Below are positions 36,666-50,100 of a DNA stretch of 64,000 nucleotides, one piece after another (positions within the stretch are counted from its first letter, which is position 1; each line of letters begins with the position of its first letter). The translations under genes and the position numbers were made by a program. This DNA is from Branchiostoma floridae (taxonomy: Eukaryota > Chordata > Leptocardii > Amphioxiformes > Branchiostomatidae): contig NC_049993.1 of the NCBI RefSeq assembly GCF_000003815.2, positions 11,250,778-11,314,777 on the forward strand, written 5' to 3'. The notes below the pieces were generated by a model that did no database searches, was not told the origin of the DNA, and saw only the letters and a program-made list of their open reading frames with translations.

Positions 36666-38229
36666 CTACAGTGGTATCATGACATCCATCCCGTCCTGGT
36701 TCGCCCCCATGGGCATGGCAGGAGGGAACATCCCGTTGTTGTTCTGGTTCCAGGTGTCCCAAGCCTGCTGGATGTACTCTGGAGTGCGGCAGGTACCGGT
36801 CATGGGGTAGGCCCCCACTATCCCCGCCCAGCACCGCAGCCCGGACTCACAGTTACACGGGGAGGAGCCGTACTCCAGGGTACACATCTCACCGTCCTGT
36901 ATGTTGAGGAAGAATGGCCTGTGGTTAGTAGACTGGACTTTGAGGCAGCATATGGCGGTCTTGTCATAGGCCGGAATCGCTATATTTTTTCTCGCCAATC
37001 AGGCAATCTCTTTTGTGAGCGTTGAAAGTCTGTCAGACAAGTGGAAAAAAAAAACACATAACGGATCTGATTCCTTAAAGTTTGTGTTTTGTTACTCTGA
37101 CCGGAGAGTAAACTACGTCGACGGAGTATTGTTGTTAATTGGTGGAAGTCGGATGAGTGTTCGCATCTCCATGTTCGGTTTGCCACATTCATGGGTAGCA
37201 TCCCAGAATGGTTTAATAGCCGGCCAAGAAGTACACCGTTATACATGTAGCTACGTCGCCAATTTCAAAGTACTGTGCTTCTAGGTCGACTAAGTCCTCT
37301 GACATGCTATCTGTCTATATGGACAATTCCTGCAAAGTTACCAGCGACATGTGGAGCCTGATAGAAGCTATGATCTCAGTATATGTTTTCTTGATAATAT
37401 TGTCATCATTGAGAATTAATTTTAAAAATGTCCTGTGTTGAAGTCACCTGAGCCATCGCCCCACAGTACCCTGCAGTGGAGTCCGAGTCGCTGTTGACAG
37501 GGTTGAAGAAGAGCGGTTCAGCCATGGGCCGGGCACTGTTCCACCAGCGGCAACACTCCGTGGACAGGCAGTCTCCGTTAGAGTTACAGCCCATGGTCTG
37601 GGCCTGGGGGGAGTAAAGAGAAATGTCTTACTGCAGACATTCTTCAACTGTACGAAAGTAAAACGTCTAGTGCAGCCCGTGTACTTGCAAGGAGGTTAAA
37701 ATATTTTCAGTAACCTCCTTGGTACTAGCAAGGATGGGGGTAGCAAGGAGGACTGTCTTGCTGAAGACATTTGTAAGAAAAAGTCTAGTTACAGCCCATA
37801 TACTTGGCCTAGGGGTAGTTAGGAGAATTGTCTTACTGTAGACATTCTTGTGTACCAAAAAATGTCCAAGGAAGTGATAACCACGAATACATGTACCATG
37901 AAACTTCACAGCATTTCCAACCTTCACTGTGGTATCATATATTTGCATACGTGTATATGATACGTTTTATGTGGTCAAATGTGCTCGTTATATCCTTTTT
38001 ATCATCAACATTAATTTCTTTACTCCGTTGGAAACTCTGAACAGCAGGTACAGATCGTTATATATTTTGGTAAAGATTCCTAGCCATATGTGAGATCCAG
38101 CTGGTATACATAAAAGTCACAACTTTCCTAGTAACAACATGATGAGTGTTAGGTACATCACTGAATGAATGAACGTACCTTGATCGACAAGACCTGGACA
38201 AAAAAGAAGACAGCAAATGCCAACATCAT
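36666..38229 (-). CDS. Small secreted cysteine-rich protein, three exons
   Basis: I do not recognise the family. Exons are 38179-38229 (signal peptide MMLAFAVFFFVQVLSIK), 37448-37603 and 36666-36959; 501 nt give 166 aa. The mature part has 12 cysteines: five in exon 2 (C-x5-C-x4-CC ... C, starting CNSNGDCLSTECC) and seven in exon 3 (CC ... C ... C-x-C ... C ... C). The spacing suggests a compact disulphide-bonded, knottin- or colipase-like fold. After the last cysteine comes a 40-residue tail rich in Asn, Gln, Met and Pro. The exon 3 acceptor is uncertain: stronger-looking AGs upstream break the frame, and only the weak ACAAG at 36960-36964 keeps phase. A missed micro-exon is the alternative. 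Confidence 0.65.
37588..37870. repeat. Degenerate triplication of an exon/intron boundary
   Basis: The sequence around the exon 2 acceptor of the secreted-protein gene (AGCCCATGG.CTGGGCCT..GGG..GTAA, then TGTCTTACTGCAGACATTCTT) recurs in decayed form at about 37670-37790 and 37793-37870, upstream of the exon in transcription order. The first copy is interrupted by an inverted pair CAAGGAGGTTA / TAACCTCCTTG (37688-37721). Confidence 0.65.
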
Positions 38230-41200
38230 GGAGCGTTTTTACTAGTACGTTTCTACAACGTTTTCTAAAGTTGTGAATGACGGTTAAATTACTGGTGCAG
38301 CTGAACAAGTCCGGAAACTACGGAGCTGGTATCGGGCATAGAAAATTAAAATGGGTGTTTTATCATATACTATATTTGTTGTTGCCACAGGCAGATCAGT
38401 TATGATTGTATTGCATTACGTCGGGCGACTAATTTCCATTTCCCAAATAAAGCCAGAGGCTGAATTAAAGTTTTCGTTGATGTAACGTTCTAGTTTATCA
38501 ATCCTTTTTAAGTGTTGTATTCAATATTGCAATGCTTGGCTAAGATGATTGTAAACAACGAGTTGTCCTGTACGAGTCCATTTGCGTCAGAGGGCGTGTT
38601 TTCCGGTGCAAATATTGTCGGAGAGACGCTGCGGAAATGTCATCTTGCACCTTGCTTTTTGGCCTTTCCGTGGCGACATCTACCGAATGATCTCGGCATA
38701 ACAAGTGGTCAAATTAAAAGAGCAGTCCACCTACTACACTTCCTATTCCTAATATATTCTGTATTCATATGTATGTCGTGTCAACGATTCGGCAAAAGTA
38801 TACCACCAACGATCGCCTTTTTTAAATTCAAAACATTTTCATGTGGTCCTTCGTTAGTCGGTTGGTTTGCCCGCTCTCACATTTGTCAGAACCGCCTTTT
38901 AATTGTCTAAGGATCAAAATTACCTTCTTTGATCAGAAATTCACATTTTGACGCAACGAATTATACTAAAATTGTTGTAAAACCGCTGAAGAAACGAAGG
39001 TAGTCTACCCTATAGCTATGTACAGTTGATTAATTCGACCGGAAGAGAACAGTAGTTCGGAGATTGCGCGTATCCCAGCTTAGAGTGAAGGGTTCCCCTC
39101 GGCTTGCGATCGTTGAAAAGACCCAACTGTTCCCTGAGAAAGTGTTCCTTCCGAAGCTGAGGTTAAATGGTGCGTGGAGTGAGACATTTCCGCCCCTGCT
39201 CCTGTGGTACCACCTGCCAAGGCGCGGGGCCACCCGGATAACCCTGATGAACTTCGCGTTTGGAAACAAATTCTCGTCTAGTTTGCCGGCAAATCTGGGG
39301 GGAAGGGAAATGGTGGGAAATTCCGCTGGAGTGGGGCCCGTCAGGCTGATGCGAAACATTTGTCTGAAATTGGTTGGTAGGTATACATGATACAGACCTG
39401 ACTACAGCAGGATGTTAAGTTTGTCAGTACGGTAAAGGTAGTGATTGAGATATCCATATATTACATTGCCAACGGAAGACCCCGTTCCAAAATTTCCCCT
39501 GTGCTTAAGCATTATGCTGCCAGAAATGATGACAGATTAAATCCTTCTTTAGTTGAAATGTGGAATACGCTACACGCGTTGGGAGAAAGGGACAAGGGAG
39601 TGAAAGAGAGAGCAAGGAAGAGAAGGAAATGCACTATAGGCGCAACAGAAATAGCAAGCTGCAACAGACTGCAACTGTATTCAGAACCACAGCCAAGTAT
39701 GCATAAGATCATAGAGCGACAACCTTTCTTTAAACATTAGTACATGAGTATATCATCCTAAGTCACGGTCCAAACACTGCCAAATCCAGCCTGATCCTCT
39801 CCTGTGGGAACGGAACTATGCCAACACACCGCCGGATCACTTGTGCTTTCTAAAATAATTATTTTGATACACTAACAGAAGTGCCGGTACCTGGTACACC
39901 GTGCCCGTAGATATCTTTTCCTCCACGCGTACGTCAACAGTGTCTGCGGCCACGGTGTGCACACGTCACAGCTGAGGCCGTCTGCCGGGCAGCCAGCCAG
40001 CGCAGACACACAGCTGCCAAGTCCCCTCCACTTGGAGAGCGAGCCGCTTGAAAAATCCCGACTAGAACTACTATCTCCGCGACCCAACCTCTGCTTGGAG
40101 AATAGCCAAGTCTTTGTTGGAGCAATGTTGGACGGCTTGTTGAAACTCGTTCATCCGAGCTGTAGTCTTACCCTGATCCATGCTATGACGTAAGGCATTG
40201 ACAAACCTGCCTTCAATCCTACCCCCAAAACGGTATGCTTCGATAATATGATAGATGTACTGTAGCAAACATACATGTCAAGGCATCTAACTTTTGATAC
40301 TCAATGATACTCAATGATATCCAAAGACAAGGTCAAGGGCAGAATAAGGAGAACTAGATAAACTACAAAACAAATATCTTGTCACACCCCATGCACCACA
40401 CCTCAAAAAGACTAAGTAATACCGAATTGAGTTAGAAACTATTATTAAAATTTACGTTTGATAGAATGATTCCATTTCCTTTCCTCATACAGTCTTACAC
40501 GATATAGCGAGAAAGAAAAGCTCTTAAGTGTAGAATTTGCTATACTAAACAGCAAATCGCTTAGTTTGCATACAGTAAATATGGAAAGAATCTCTTTTGA
40601 GATTTCCGGAACCAACGAATGCCCTTAAGTGCGCAGGAGGTTCGGACCACTGGCACGAACTTTGTGATTTACTGTATACAGCGGAAGTATAATGTACTTG
40701 AACTTTTCAGGTTGAATCATTTAAAAGACAAAGTTCCTCGAAACTTCTCGGAAAGTGCGTGCACGTCTTTCTACAGCTTTATGTCTTCACAGTATGAGTA
40801 GGAAGTGCTAAACTCATCTGAACAAATATTACAGCTAGCTGTTGAAATTCAAGCTGGTATTTTAGGCGATCGAAAGTCACAATGACGTACGGTATTATCA
40901 TCGTCTATTTAGAGGCACGATTTAACTACAGACCAAGGATATCTTTGCACCTACGTAATTGTTGTTTTCTCGTAGTATCTCTTCGAAGCGTGCCACACGC
41001 CAAAAAAGACCTTAAAGTTGAAATAGTACTTCATGTATTAGGCCAGACACCCTAATGCTCTATGTCAGACGTCGAAAAACTCGCTTCTCAGAGATTTCAG
41101 CAAATTCCAAAGGGCTGCTTGGTGGTAAAGAAAGTGAGCAGGCCGTCTCGTGTGGCCAGGGAAAAGCTAAACAACAAAGCCCAAGGGGACTTCTTACCGC

Positions 41201-41935
41201 GAGCCACGCTGCTTTAAAAGCCTCTCTTCTTTTGGCATAGACGGAAGGAAGTTTTCGTTCGACTCAAAAATGTTTACTTAACTTCCTCCTGGTTGAAGTC
41301 TGGAGATCGCGGCGGGCTCGCGAAGCGGACCGCAGAAATGAAAACTATAACTCCACGTGATGAACACGTGACGTACACTCGAGCTGAAACACTGTCCATC
41401 AGCGTGCGTTTTTACGTCCGGTATCGTGCGTGGTTTGATGTTGAACCGACCTCTGCCAACCGTGTGCATGTCATGTAAGTCCCAGAGTGGATAAACAAAC
41501 ACGCTTGCGCAAAGGGTTGGGAAAACAGGCCCTTGCCCACGCACGGTCATGTCGCTGACACACGGGGACGGCGAGTGAAGAGTCGGAGGTTGTAGAGTAG
41601 GATCATCCGTCCTGGAGAGGAGGCTCGCGACCCGGTTTTTCCCGCTGACAGGTGTGTTTTCCAGGCTGTTAATCAGTCGGGCTCTCGGCGGGGCACCTCT
41701 GGCTCGTGAGCACGAGCCTGGACCAAAGTAAAGCCTCTTGTCTTAGCCAGGCATAAACAATCGTGATAACCTCAGCCCTGTTTGCTTTCAACCTAAGAGC
41801 ACGGCGGCTGGTGGCTGGGGCAATTAGAATTCCTGATCTGTCCTGTCATTGGGAGGAATTTGTGAATTTGGAGGACACCGTCGGCTGATAGACGGCATCT
41901 CTCCCGGAGAGAGCTGAGCTCACGGCGAGATCGGG
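38230..41935. other. Intergenic region between divergent genes (secreted protein and svep1)
   Basis: No gene could be established. Two open frames look more protein-like than chance. One is minus 39030-39366, preceded by the acceptor-like AATTTCAG and containing FPNAKFIRVIRVAPRLGRWY. The other is plus 39441-39740, basic, containing RDKGVKERARKRRKCTIG. Both lack a proven start or partner exon. The last 600 bp before the svep1 start are GC-rich and probably include its promoter and 5' UTR. Confidence 0.35.
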
Positions 41936-44059
41936 ATGTTGGGCGGCGGCGTGGTCCCGGTTCTGACTTGTTTCTTCTCACTGTTGTCCCGCGGGACGGG
42001 ATGGGACGCACGAGGATCCGACCGGATCGTCAACGACGATCCCTCCGCTCTACAGATCGGGCTGGATCCCGACTCTCCCCGCTCCAAGGTGGAAATCCTG
42101 GGCGAGATCTTCAAGAAGCACGTCCAGCGCCTGAGACAGACGGAAAACCAGACGGTCGAACTTGTTTTCCTGGTGGACAGCTCCGCCAGTGTCGGCAACG
42201 AGAACTTCAACAGCGAGCTCCGATTCGTGAAGAAACTCCTGGCTGACTTTACTCTCGCGGAGAATGCGGCACGCGTGGCCATCGTTACGTTCTCCTCACG
42301 CAACAAGGTAGTCAACCATGTGGACCACTTGTCTAAACCCAGCTATCACAAACACAAATGTTCTCTCCTGGAAGAAGAACTACCGAGAATTAAATACGCC
42401 GGCGGGGGCACTTACACCAAGGGAGCCATGATAAAAGCACAGGTAAGTTTTACTTTGATGTTCAGCTAGCTACAGGTCAAGTTAAACGTTTTGACATTGC
42501 TTGGAACAGACGGTAGTCGTAGTTAACAATAGCGGAGCAGGCCATGTGACCCCGTCTCTCATCAGTGGAAGTAATAGACATTTCCTGACGATAAGACTCG
42601 CTGCTGCTTTCAGCGCGGCCGTTAGCCGACATGCCAGACAAATTGCACTCCGCGCCGCCGGAGACTCCGCATCCAGGTCTCACCCCTTCAACCCGCCTAA
42701 ATACGGAACACTTGTTCTCCACAATAGACATGTATAGCTTTCTACGTGCCTTTCCCTTCCTACACAATGCCCTGGCGTTATTGGCAAAGCTCGGTCAGGG
42801 GAAAGGAAATCCCTCAACGCTAGTTTCCAAACATTTCTCTCATTGACTGCACGTTTTTTCAGGCAGCGCAGAAAGGTTACGGGTACAACTTGACAATGTT
42901 TTTACAAGCACGAAGTAAACTCCCCGGTGATATTGTTGAATACCAAAGACACATAACTCCAGCCCAAACTCAGATGGGGACGTATTTTCCTTCCCTCCTT
43001 GCACATTGGCCTTTGTACCTGTAGGGAAAATGCCCGTATTGTTTGCGGCTCCGTGTTTCCCTTTTTAAACCTCCCGTCTTGAGATTAATTGGGTAAAACC
43101 CTGGACTTGATCCCGTGCTAATCCCTGGACACCATACCATCTGGCGGTGTAACACTGAACTTGGCTAATCCGAGAAGCTCTTCTCTTTGTTGGCCTTGTC
43201 TACAAACGCAAATGGTTCATGAACAGTCGTTTGAAGCCTGATTAGCAGCTATGTGAACCATCTTTTTGCCAAGTTCCTTTCAATTATAGGCAAACGTTCA
43301 GAGAACCGCTGCGCTTGGAAGTAGGACAAAAACGTATTGAGAAACACTTCTTTTTGGTAGCTACTTTACCCCAGCGGTTCAGTAACAGTTGTTTGAACTT
43401 TTAGTACAAACCATCTTGTCAAGTTATCTTCAATTACAGCAAACTTTGAGAGGACTGTTACGTTTAGAAGTAGAGCAGAAAACATCCATCTGAGGTTTCT
43501 GAGGAGACCATTTGGCCAAGGATGGATCAATTGTTTCTTTGGTCAATTAAAAACTGCATAGTCATCAATTAGACAGTCTTTTTCGGCGAGGGTGTGTTTG
43601 GCATCGACTGTCAAACTTGGGTAAACCCTGTACACTTACAAGTGATGGTACGTTGTTCAGCACTAAAGTGTACGGAAGACGGAGAGACGCAAGCTTAGAT
43701 GACACAAGCTCATCTTATTGGATAAGCACCGACATTGTTTTTTGCGTAATGCGCGTAAATACACAATGCCGTTAACAACAGATGTACACGTGCCTTCACA
43801 TAAAATAGCGATTACTTTATCAAGTCCTTCTGACACAATAGGTTGTACAGGGGGACGATCATCTTCATTTGTATACATTATCCCTTGGGCCACACAGTTG
43901 TGCAAGCCAGCAGGGCTATTCCACTGGTGGTCACATATGTGCTCAACGTACAAAGTATTTTACATGTGTACTGAGTGTTAATCAGAGAGAGCACTATATC
44001 TACATATCTAGAAGTTCTGCGGAAATACACAGACAGACAGACAGACACACACACACACA

Positions 44060-44132
<73 letters not shown>

Positions 44133-47100
44133 TTTCATGTAGATAAAAATGTTTTCATGTTGTTCTTGCTAGGAAGTCCTGCGGCACGCCCGTCCGAACG
44201 CCACCAAGGCGGTGTTCCTGATGACTGACGGCTATTCCAACGGCGGGGACCCCCTTCCCGAGGCGCGCAAACTCAAGCAGAACGACGTGCAGATCTTCAC
44301 CTTCGGCATCCGGAGCGGAAACGTCAAGGTACGTCATCATGGGGAGGTCAATGACCTCGAGATATACTTGTAGCTAATGCTGTATTTTCTCACAGTAGTC
44401 TCATTGCAAGACTCCTCAGTAGTATATACACAATGCCACCGGACATGTGTGTGAATGTATCCGTAAAAATGCAGTTTCTCTAAGTTCTAGTTAAGTAGCC
44501 CATAGTCTGCAAACTTAGGGTAGGAAAGTCTCTGATGGTCGTATGGCTATAGATACTATTCGATCAATAGCTTATACATGTACTAATCATTTCATCCATT
44601 TCTGTTTGAATCTCGGATGAAACCGTAACGCTGCTCAAATCACCTCCGAAAACACACCGTGTTGCTGTTTATGTTGTACTAATTGTATAATTGTACGTCG
44701 CCCACACATTTCACTAAGAGGATACCTGCAAACATAATCTGGGTGATAGACTCTAATCTGGCCATGTGGACTTTGCAGGAGCTTCAGAACATGGCCACGG
44801 ACCCGGCAGAGGAGCACAGCTACTTCCTCGACAGCTTCGCCGAGTTCGAGGCTTTGGCAAGACGGGCGCTACACGAGGGTAGGTGGGTTGGCTGTTCTCG
44901 GGGTAGAAACGTCAGGGAGCTAGTTGGACGAAGTTTTGCAGAGGGCTGGGTAAATGAAAATATTTGTTTGTTTGCCAATTTGTTTATTTTCTGTCACCAG
45001 AGTAATATATATATATATATGTGCTTAAATACTGGCGTAGTATGATTGGTTGTAAAAATACCATGGCGACGGCAATACTAGTTGTCATTGTCTCTTAAGA
45101 AATCTTATAAAATATAGCTTCTAGATACTGATAGAATTTCTCCCTAATATCAAAGTCAGAAATTAGATCGACTCGGTGGTACCATAAGACGACATTGGTG
45201 GTCGTTTACCTATTTTCCCCTTCTCAGAGTAATGAAAAGCCCCCTGCATTTCCAAAGAAAGCTGCTAGAAAGCCCAAACTTACGTCACTTATTTCATGCC
45301 ACAAGAGCTATCTACCAACTAAACATCCTGACCATAGCTTGTAAAGAACACGAGATATTGAAACGGGAGGTTTTGTGGCAATACTTTAGAAAGCAGCCAG
45401 AGGCTCATAATCTAATGTTTTCTTCCTCTTGTATCACTCAGATCCATCCACATGGCGAAAGCAAAATGTACTGTAATAAAATAACGCACTAAATACCACA
45501 AAAGAACGCGTAAAACACTGGCACTGAGCTGGTTCTTACATCTGTTTGAAGATCATCAACACTAGTCGTATCTGCCACACGTTAGATGGCAGCGATGTGA
45601 TCAGGTCTAGTCTCCAAGCAGATCCTAGTACGGTAGCATAAGACAGTACATTGTATCAAAAGCTGGCAGAGGATCTTAGGAGTGAAAGAGGGGGGAAGAA
45701 AATATTAGATTATGAGCGTCTGGCTGGGTTCGAAAGTATTGCGACAAAACCGCGCGTTTCAATATCTCGTGTTCTTTACAAGCTATGGTCAGGATGTTTA
45801 GTAGGTAGATAGCTCTTGTGGCATGAAATAAGTGACGTAAGTTTGGGCTTTCTAGCAGCTTTCTTTGGAAATGCAGGGGGCGTTTTACGNNNNNNNNNNN
45901 NNNNNNNNNNNNNNNNNNNNNNNNNNNNNNNNNNNNNNNNNNNNNNNNNNNNNNNNNNNNNNNNNNNNNNNNNNNNNNNNNNNNNNNNNAAGATGTGATA
46001 ATCTGACCTTTCTCATATATTCGTAGCATAACATGCCGATTTAAACATTTTATTGAGATCATATGCCTGCGCTTTCTAGCGTTCACGAGACTACGAATGT
46101 CTCTATTTCCTTTGCGGTATCCAACAGGAAATGTCAGGGCAAGATCAACTTGACCTCAAGCTCATTTTCGGCGTCTGAGCTGAGAAGGGTGGAACGTCGT
46201 TTGGCGAAGTCCCTCTCAGTCTCTCTAATTCTTGGAAGTCGCTCAAACTTTCCTCTGGGAACGGAAATCAAGTGAATCCTGATCTGTCGTGTTGGGTAAC
46301 AACCTGATAACGTGTATGTAGACACGCCAAGTGCTGACATTTTCTCCCACGCACGGGTAAAGTTAACATGTCTTTATTAGCTAATTTTGTGGCTAGACAG
46401 GTGCAAAAACTACAAGCAGTCAGCGTTATTGCTTATGACTTTACTCCCACCAGTACGTCTGACTTGTGTGATTTGCTGTTTTCGAGTATTCTAACATGAC
46501 TGGTTATTGCTGGTTCAATGGAAGTTTCATAAGAGGTTAACAGTTACTGTTACACATCTGACAGCAAATGTTGGTTTCGAAAACGAACTTGAGCTTGTTT
46601 TCCTAAAATCAAGAAAAATATTTTGTCCTGTTAGTTTTTGACAACTTGCAGCCACCCGCCCGCCACCCACCCCCCCAAAAAAACACACGGTCACATTTAC
46701 GAATTTTCAGGAAATGAGATGAAAATCCAGCCAATTCAATACATAGGACAGTAATGCTGAAAATATAAAACCTTAAGATATATTCAACTTTCCCAACCGT
46801 ATTGTACTTGTACTTCGTACTTTTCTACACACGATTTCGGGCGTCGTTTCCAGGTATCGTACATCATTATCCAATTTCCACGTCCAGCACACGCCCTCAT
46901 CACATTACAGGTGTCACCGTTAGCTGCAGCCTGGGTGACACCTGTGAAGCCTTCTACGTGACCTTTAACCCGCCATGCCCCGAGATGTCAAGAAAACCTC
47001 TTACCTCTCTGTCCTCACCCCTTTACGGCGCAATCACCATAAATAGTGTAACAGTACGGGAGGTCAGGAGGGGAAGCACCCGCACACGAACCGGTCGTTA

Positions 47101-50100
47101 GAGTAGCGATAAACACAACTGAGCTTTGAAGGGAACTAGACGGCCCGCTAACCCCTGGATTGACACACTGCCCTGTGGTGACACCACACCATTAAATATC
47201 CCCTCACTCAGACACGTTATAGCTTCATGCCGGCAAAACAAGCTCAAGACACATAGAGCAGCTGAGGGCAGCCTTGCTTGGTACACACCAACGGGCCAGT
47301 CTTAGGTAGAATACACTGAAATTTCTTCATTTTATATGATGACATCGAATGGGAACCCCAAAACTGATGCGAGCGTGCGAATAAAAATATTTGTCTAAAA
47401 ACGTTGCCTTCAGTATGAAGTGGTCAGGAAGGATGAACAAATCACACACGGAGTATGGCATACCGAACAGTAGATTTTTTATTTTTGTTGTTTCACACCT
47501 TCTTCTTTGACTTTGGAATTACCTTTGGCATTCTATGACATAAGTATCCATTTTCCGATATTTTTGTCAATTTACAGCATACACATTTGCTCATTTTATG
47601 ATTTACAGTATCTAGAGCTGTATATGATTTATAGAGTTGTACTTTTGGAAATTGACGAAAATTGATGCGCGCGTGGATGCCATCCATAATCAATATTCAA
47701 AAATCAACATAACCTAACAAACGAAATTGATATTTCAACTGACCAGATTCATCAACTTTTCCCCCTCCACAGATCTCCAGGGTGGAGAGTTCATCTTAGA
47801 GACGCCTGGGAAGTGTTGGAAGCTGTGTCCCCAGGGCAACAAGTGTTGTGACGTCACCGCCTCCTGCAGGTTAGACATTTCACAAGTAAAATGCGCAGCT
47901 ATAAATTTTCTACCGATCTTTGAGAAGCAAAGACTAGTTTGGATTGCTGTTCCGTTTTACTTAGTCCGCATCATTTTATATCGGTGCGGACGCAGAGGTT
48001 CAGGTTAGAAATCTAACAAGTAAAATGCGAAGCTGTATATTTTCTATGGATATTTGAGAAGCAAAGGCTGATTTGGATTGCTGTCCAGTTTTACTTAGTA
48101 CAGATCATTTTATACTGGTGTGGACGCAGAAGTTCAGACTTTACGTTCGGAGGGGGAGTTCTTCTGGCAAACATGTTGTCAGACGCCTTCTGCAGGTTAG
48201 AAATCTCACCAGTAAAATGCGCGGCCATATATTTTCTGCCGATACCTTAGAAGCAAAGACTGCCCGTTTTATTTAGTACGCATCATTTTATATTGGTGTG
48301 GACGCAGAGGTTCAGACTTTACGTTCGGAGGGGGAGTTCTTCTGGCAAACATGTTGTCAGACGCCTTCCGGGACGGAGTGATGGATGGGGGAGGGACGTG
48401 ACGTTCTGTCCGGAATGTCCTCACGTGAGATCTCGCGGGAGTTCGGGTCAGGGTGTCACCGCGATATTAAATGGTTAATCAGCCAGGGGAGAATATTGGA
48501 ATTGTTGTTATGACGATGTTGTCTTTTTCCACAGGTGCGGCACGCACACGGGGCAGTACCAGTGTATATGTGAGGCGGGGTACTACGGAAACGGCGTTCA
48601 TCACGACTGTCTAGGTATGCCAGGGGTCTAACCCGCATGTTTCCCCGAACAACCTGTACCTAACCCTGTCGTCTTAATAGTGATTGAGTAGTAACCTGTC
48701 TGACACAAGGGATCGGTTTTTGGCACAGATATTCACTTCAATTTGTCGGCCTTATTAAACTGTTTGTTACAATTTCCTCAATGATAAAACAGCTGGCTAT
48801 GTCACATATATCTACATCAACTTTAATTGACATGTACTCAAAGAGAAAGACAACTCCGAAAAGGCATTATAGTTTTGGTTTTGACACGGTCCCAACTACC
48901 TCTACAAAACCATCGTTCTCGGAAAACTACATACAAACACACACACACCACCCAACCAATGTCCTCGAATCATTTGTAGACTCCGTGCTATGAGCGAATA
49001 CTGTCGTTCATTACATGCAGGTACATACCGGAAAGTATCCAGTTGTATCAGGACCAAGGAGGTTATACAAGGAGGTTATATAACCTCCTTGATCAGGACC
49101 AAGGTTTTGTGTTATGCGGAAACATCTGTCATTATCATCTCCAAGCAGATTCTGTGTGGAAGATCGTAACATTTTCGAAGTCTGACTGCCTGATTTCTCC
49201 ATGAAAGACCCTCAGCCCGGCAGTCAGGAACTGATGTTACGATCTTCCACCAAACATCTGCTTGGAGATTAGCGTCCTTGAAACTTCGATCACGGCATGA
49301 ACTCAGACATCCGGAAGTTATCAACCTTTACTTTTAACGACTAGATGTAGACTGACGACTTTACTACTCTTAACTTCACTGCTACAAAAACAGTCGAGGG
49401 GGATTCCTATAGATAAGCTACCGTGCTGAACGGCGTCATGGAAAACTCTTTCCGTGACTAATCTTCGCGGGCTTCAATGCCAAATGTGTGAAAACAACGT
49501 TATCATTCAACAAGTATCATAACAAAAACAGGCCTTTACTATTATATCTTTTGGCATTCTCGACGTAGTCTATAAAGACCGTTGAAGCACTCAGCCTCCA
49601 TTGTCATGACTATTATTGTTTTCTGCCATATGTCTCGCTTCCTTTAATTCATGATCAGCAGTGGTATGTTAACGTTATAGATACGAATAACGCCTCAAGA
49701 ATGTACTTTCTAACGTTCTCCGCCAACATCTGTGTTGACGTAGTTTCTATATAGCAATACAAATTTTGTGAATCAAAATTGTTCAAGAAGATATTTTCTA
49801 AAATTGTGGGTATCAAGTATTGAGACGGTTAATCAAGGTACACGTAGACAATTTGAGCCCTTTGTTATGTTCTACGCGCACGGCCTTGTCAACACTATCT
49901 GGTACATACATTCCGTCTCGTGGACACCTCAAGGTTCCTTCTTCTTTCTTATCTCTATAGAATAGCATCCTTCGAGCAACAACGAGTCTTCGTATTTTTC
50001 CATTTGAGTGGCGGACAACATCAATTCACCGGAAAGTCCCCAGTGGCTAAACGTGCAACCACAGTGATAACCCGACGGTGTCGCGACGAACCCTCATTGA

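Larger units (their letters stand above)
41936..44878 (+). other. svep1: svep1 exons 1-3: signal peptide and vWFA domain
   Basis: Exon 1 gives a short hydrophobic leader ([12 protein letters not shown]) and a pro-segment, then [14 protein letters not shown]. The MIDAS motif DxSxS is intact at D81-S85. GGGTYTKGA supplies the MIDAS threonine, and the exon 2 segment [12 protein letters not shown] supplies the second metal-site aspartate (D188). Exon 3 closes the fold with FALARR-type helix residues. Introns inside the domain are phase 0, whereas those between later modules are almost all phase 1. A functional metal-dependent ligand site is therefore likely. Confidence 0.93.

Noticed and set aside
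38512-38910. 132-aa plus-strand frame.
   Set aside because: No splice context, biased composition and no recognisable domain.
43869-44228. 119-aa frame with a polyhistidine/threonine run.
   Set aside because: Translation of the CA microsatellite running into svep1 exon 2.
45232-45492. 86-aa frame also present, inverted, at 45676-46086.
   Set aside because: It is the translated inverted repeat and is related to non-coding element modules; part of the second frame crosses the N gap.
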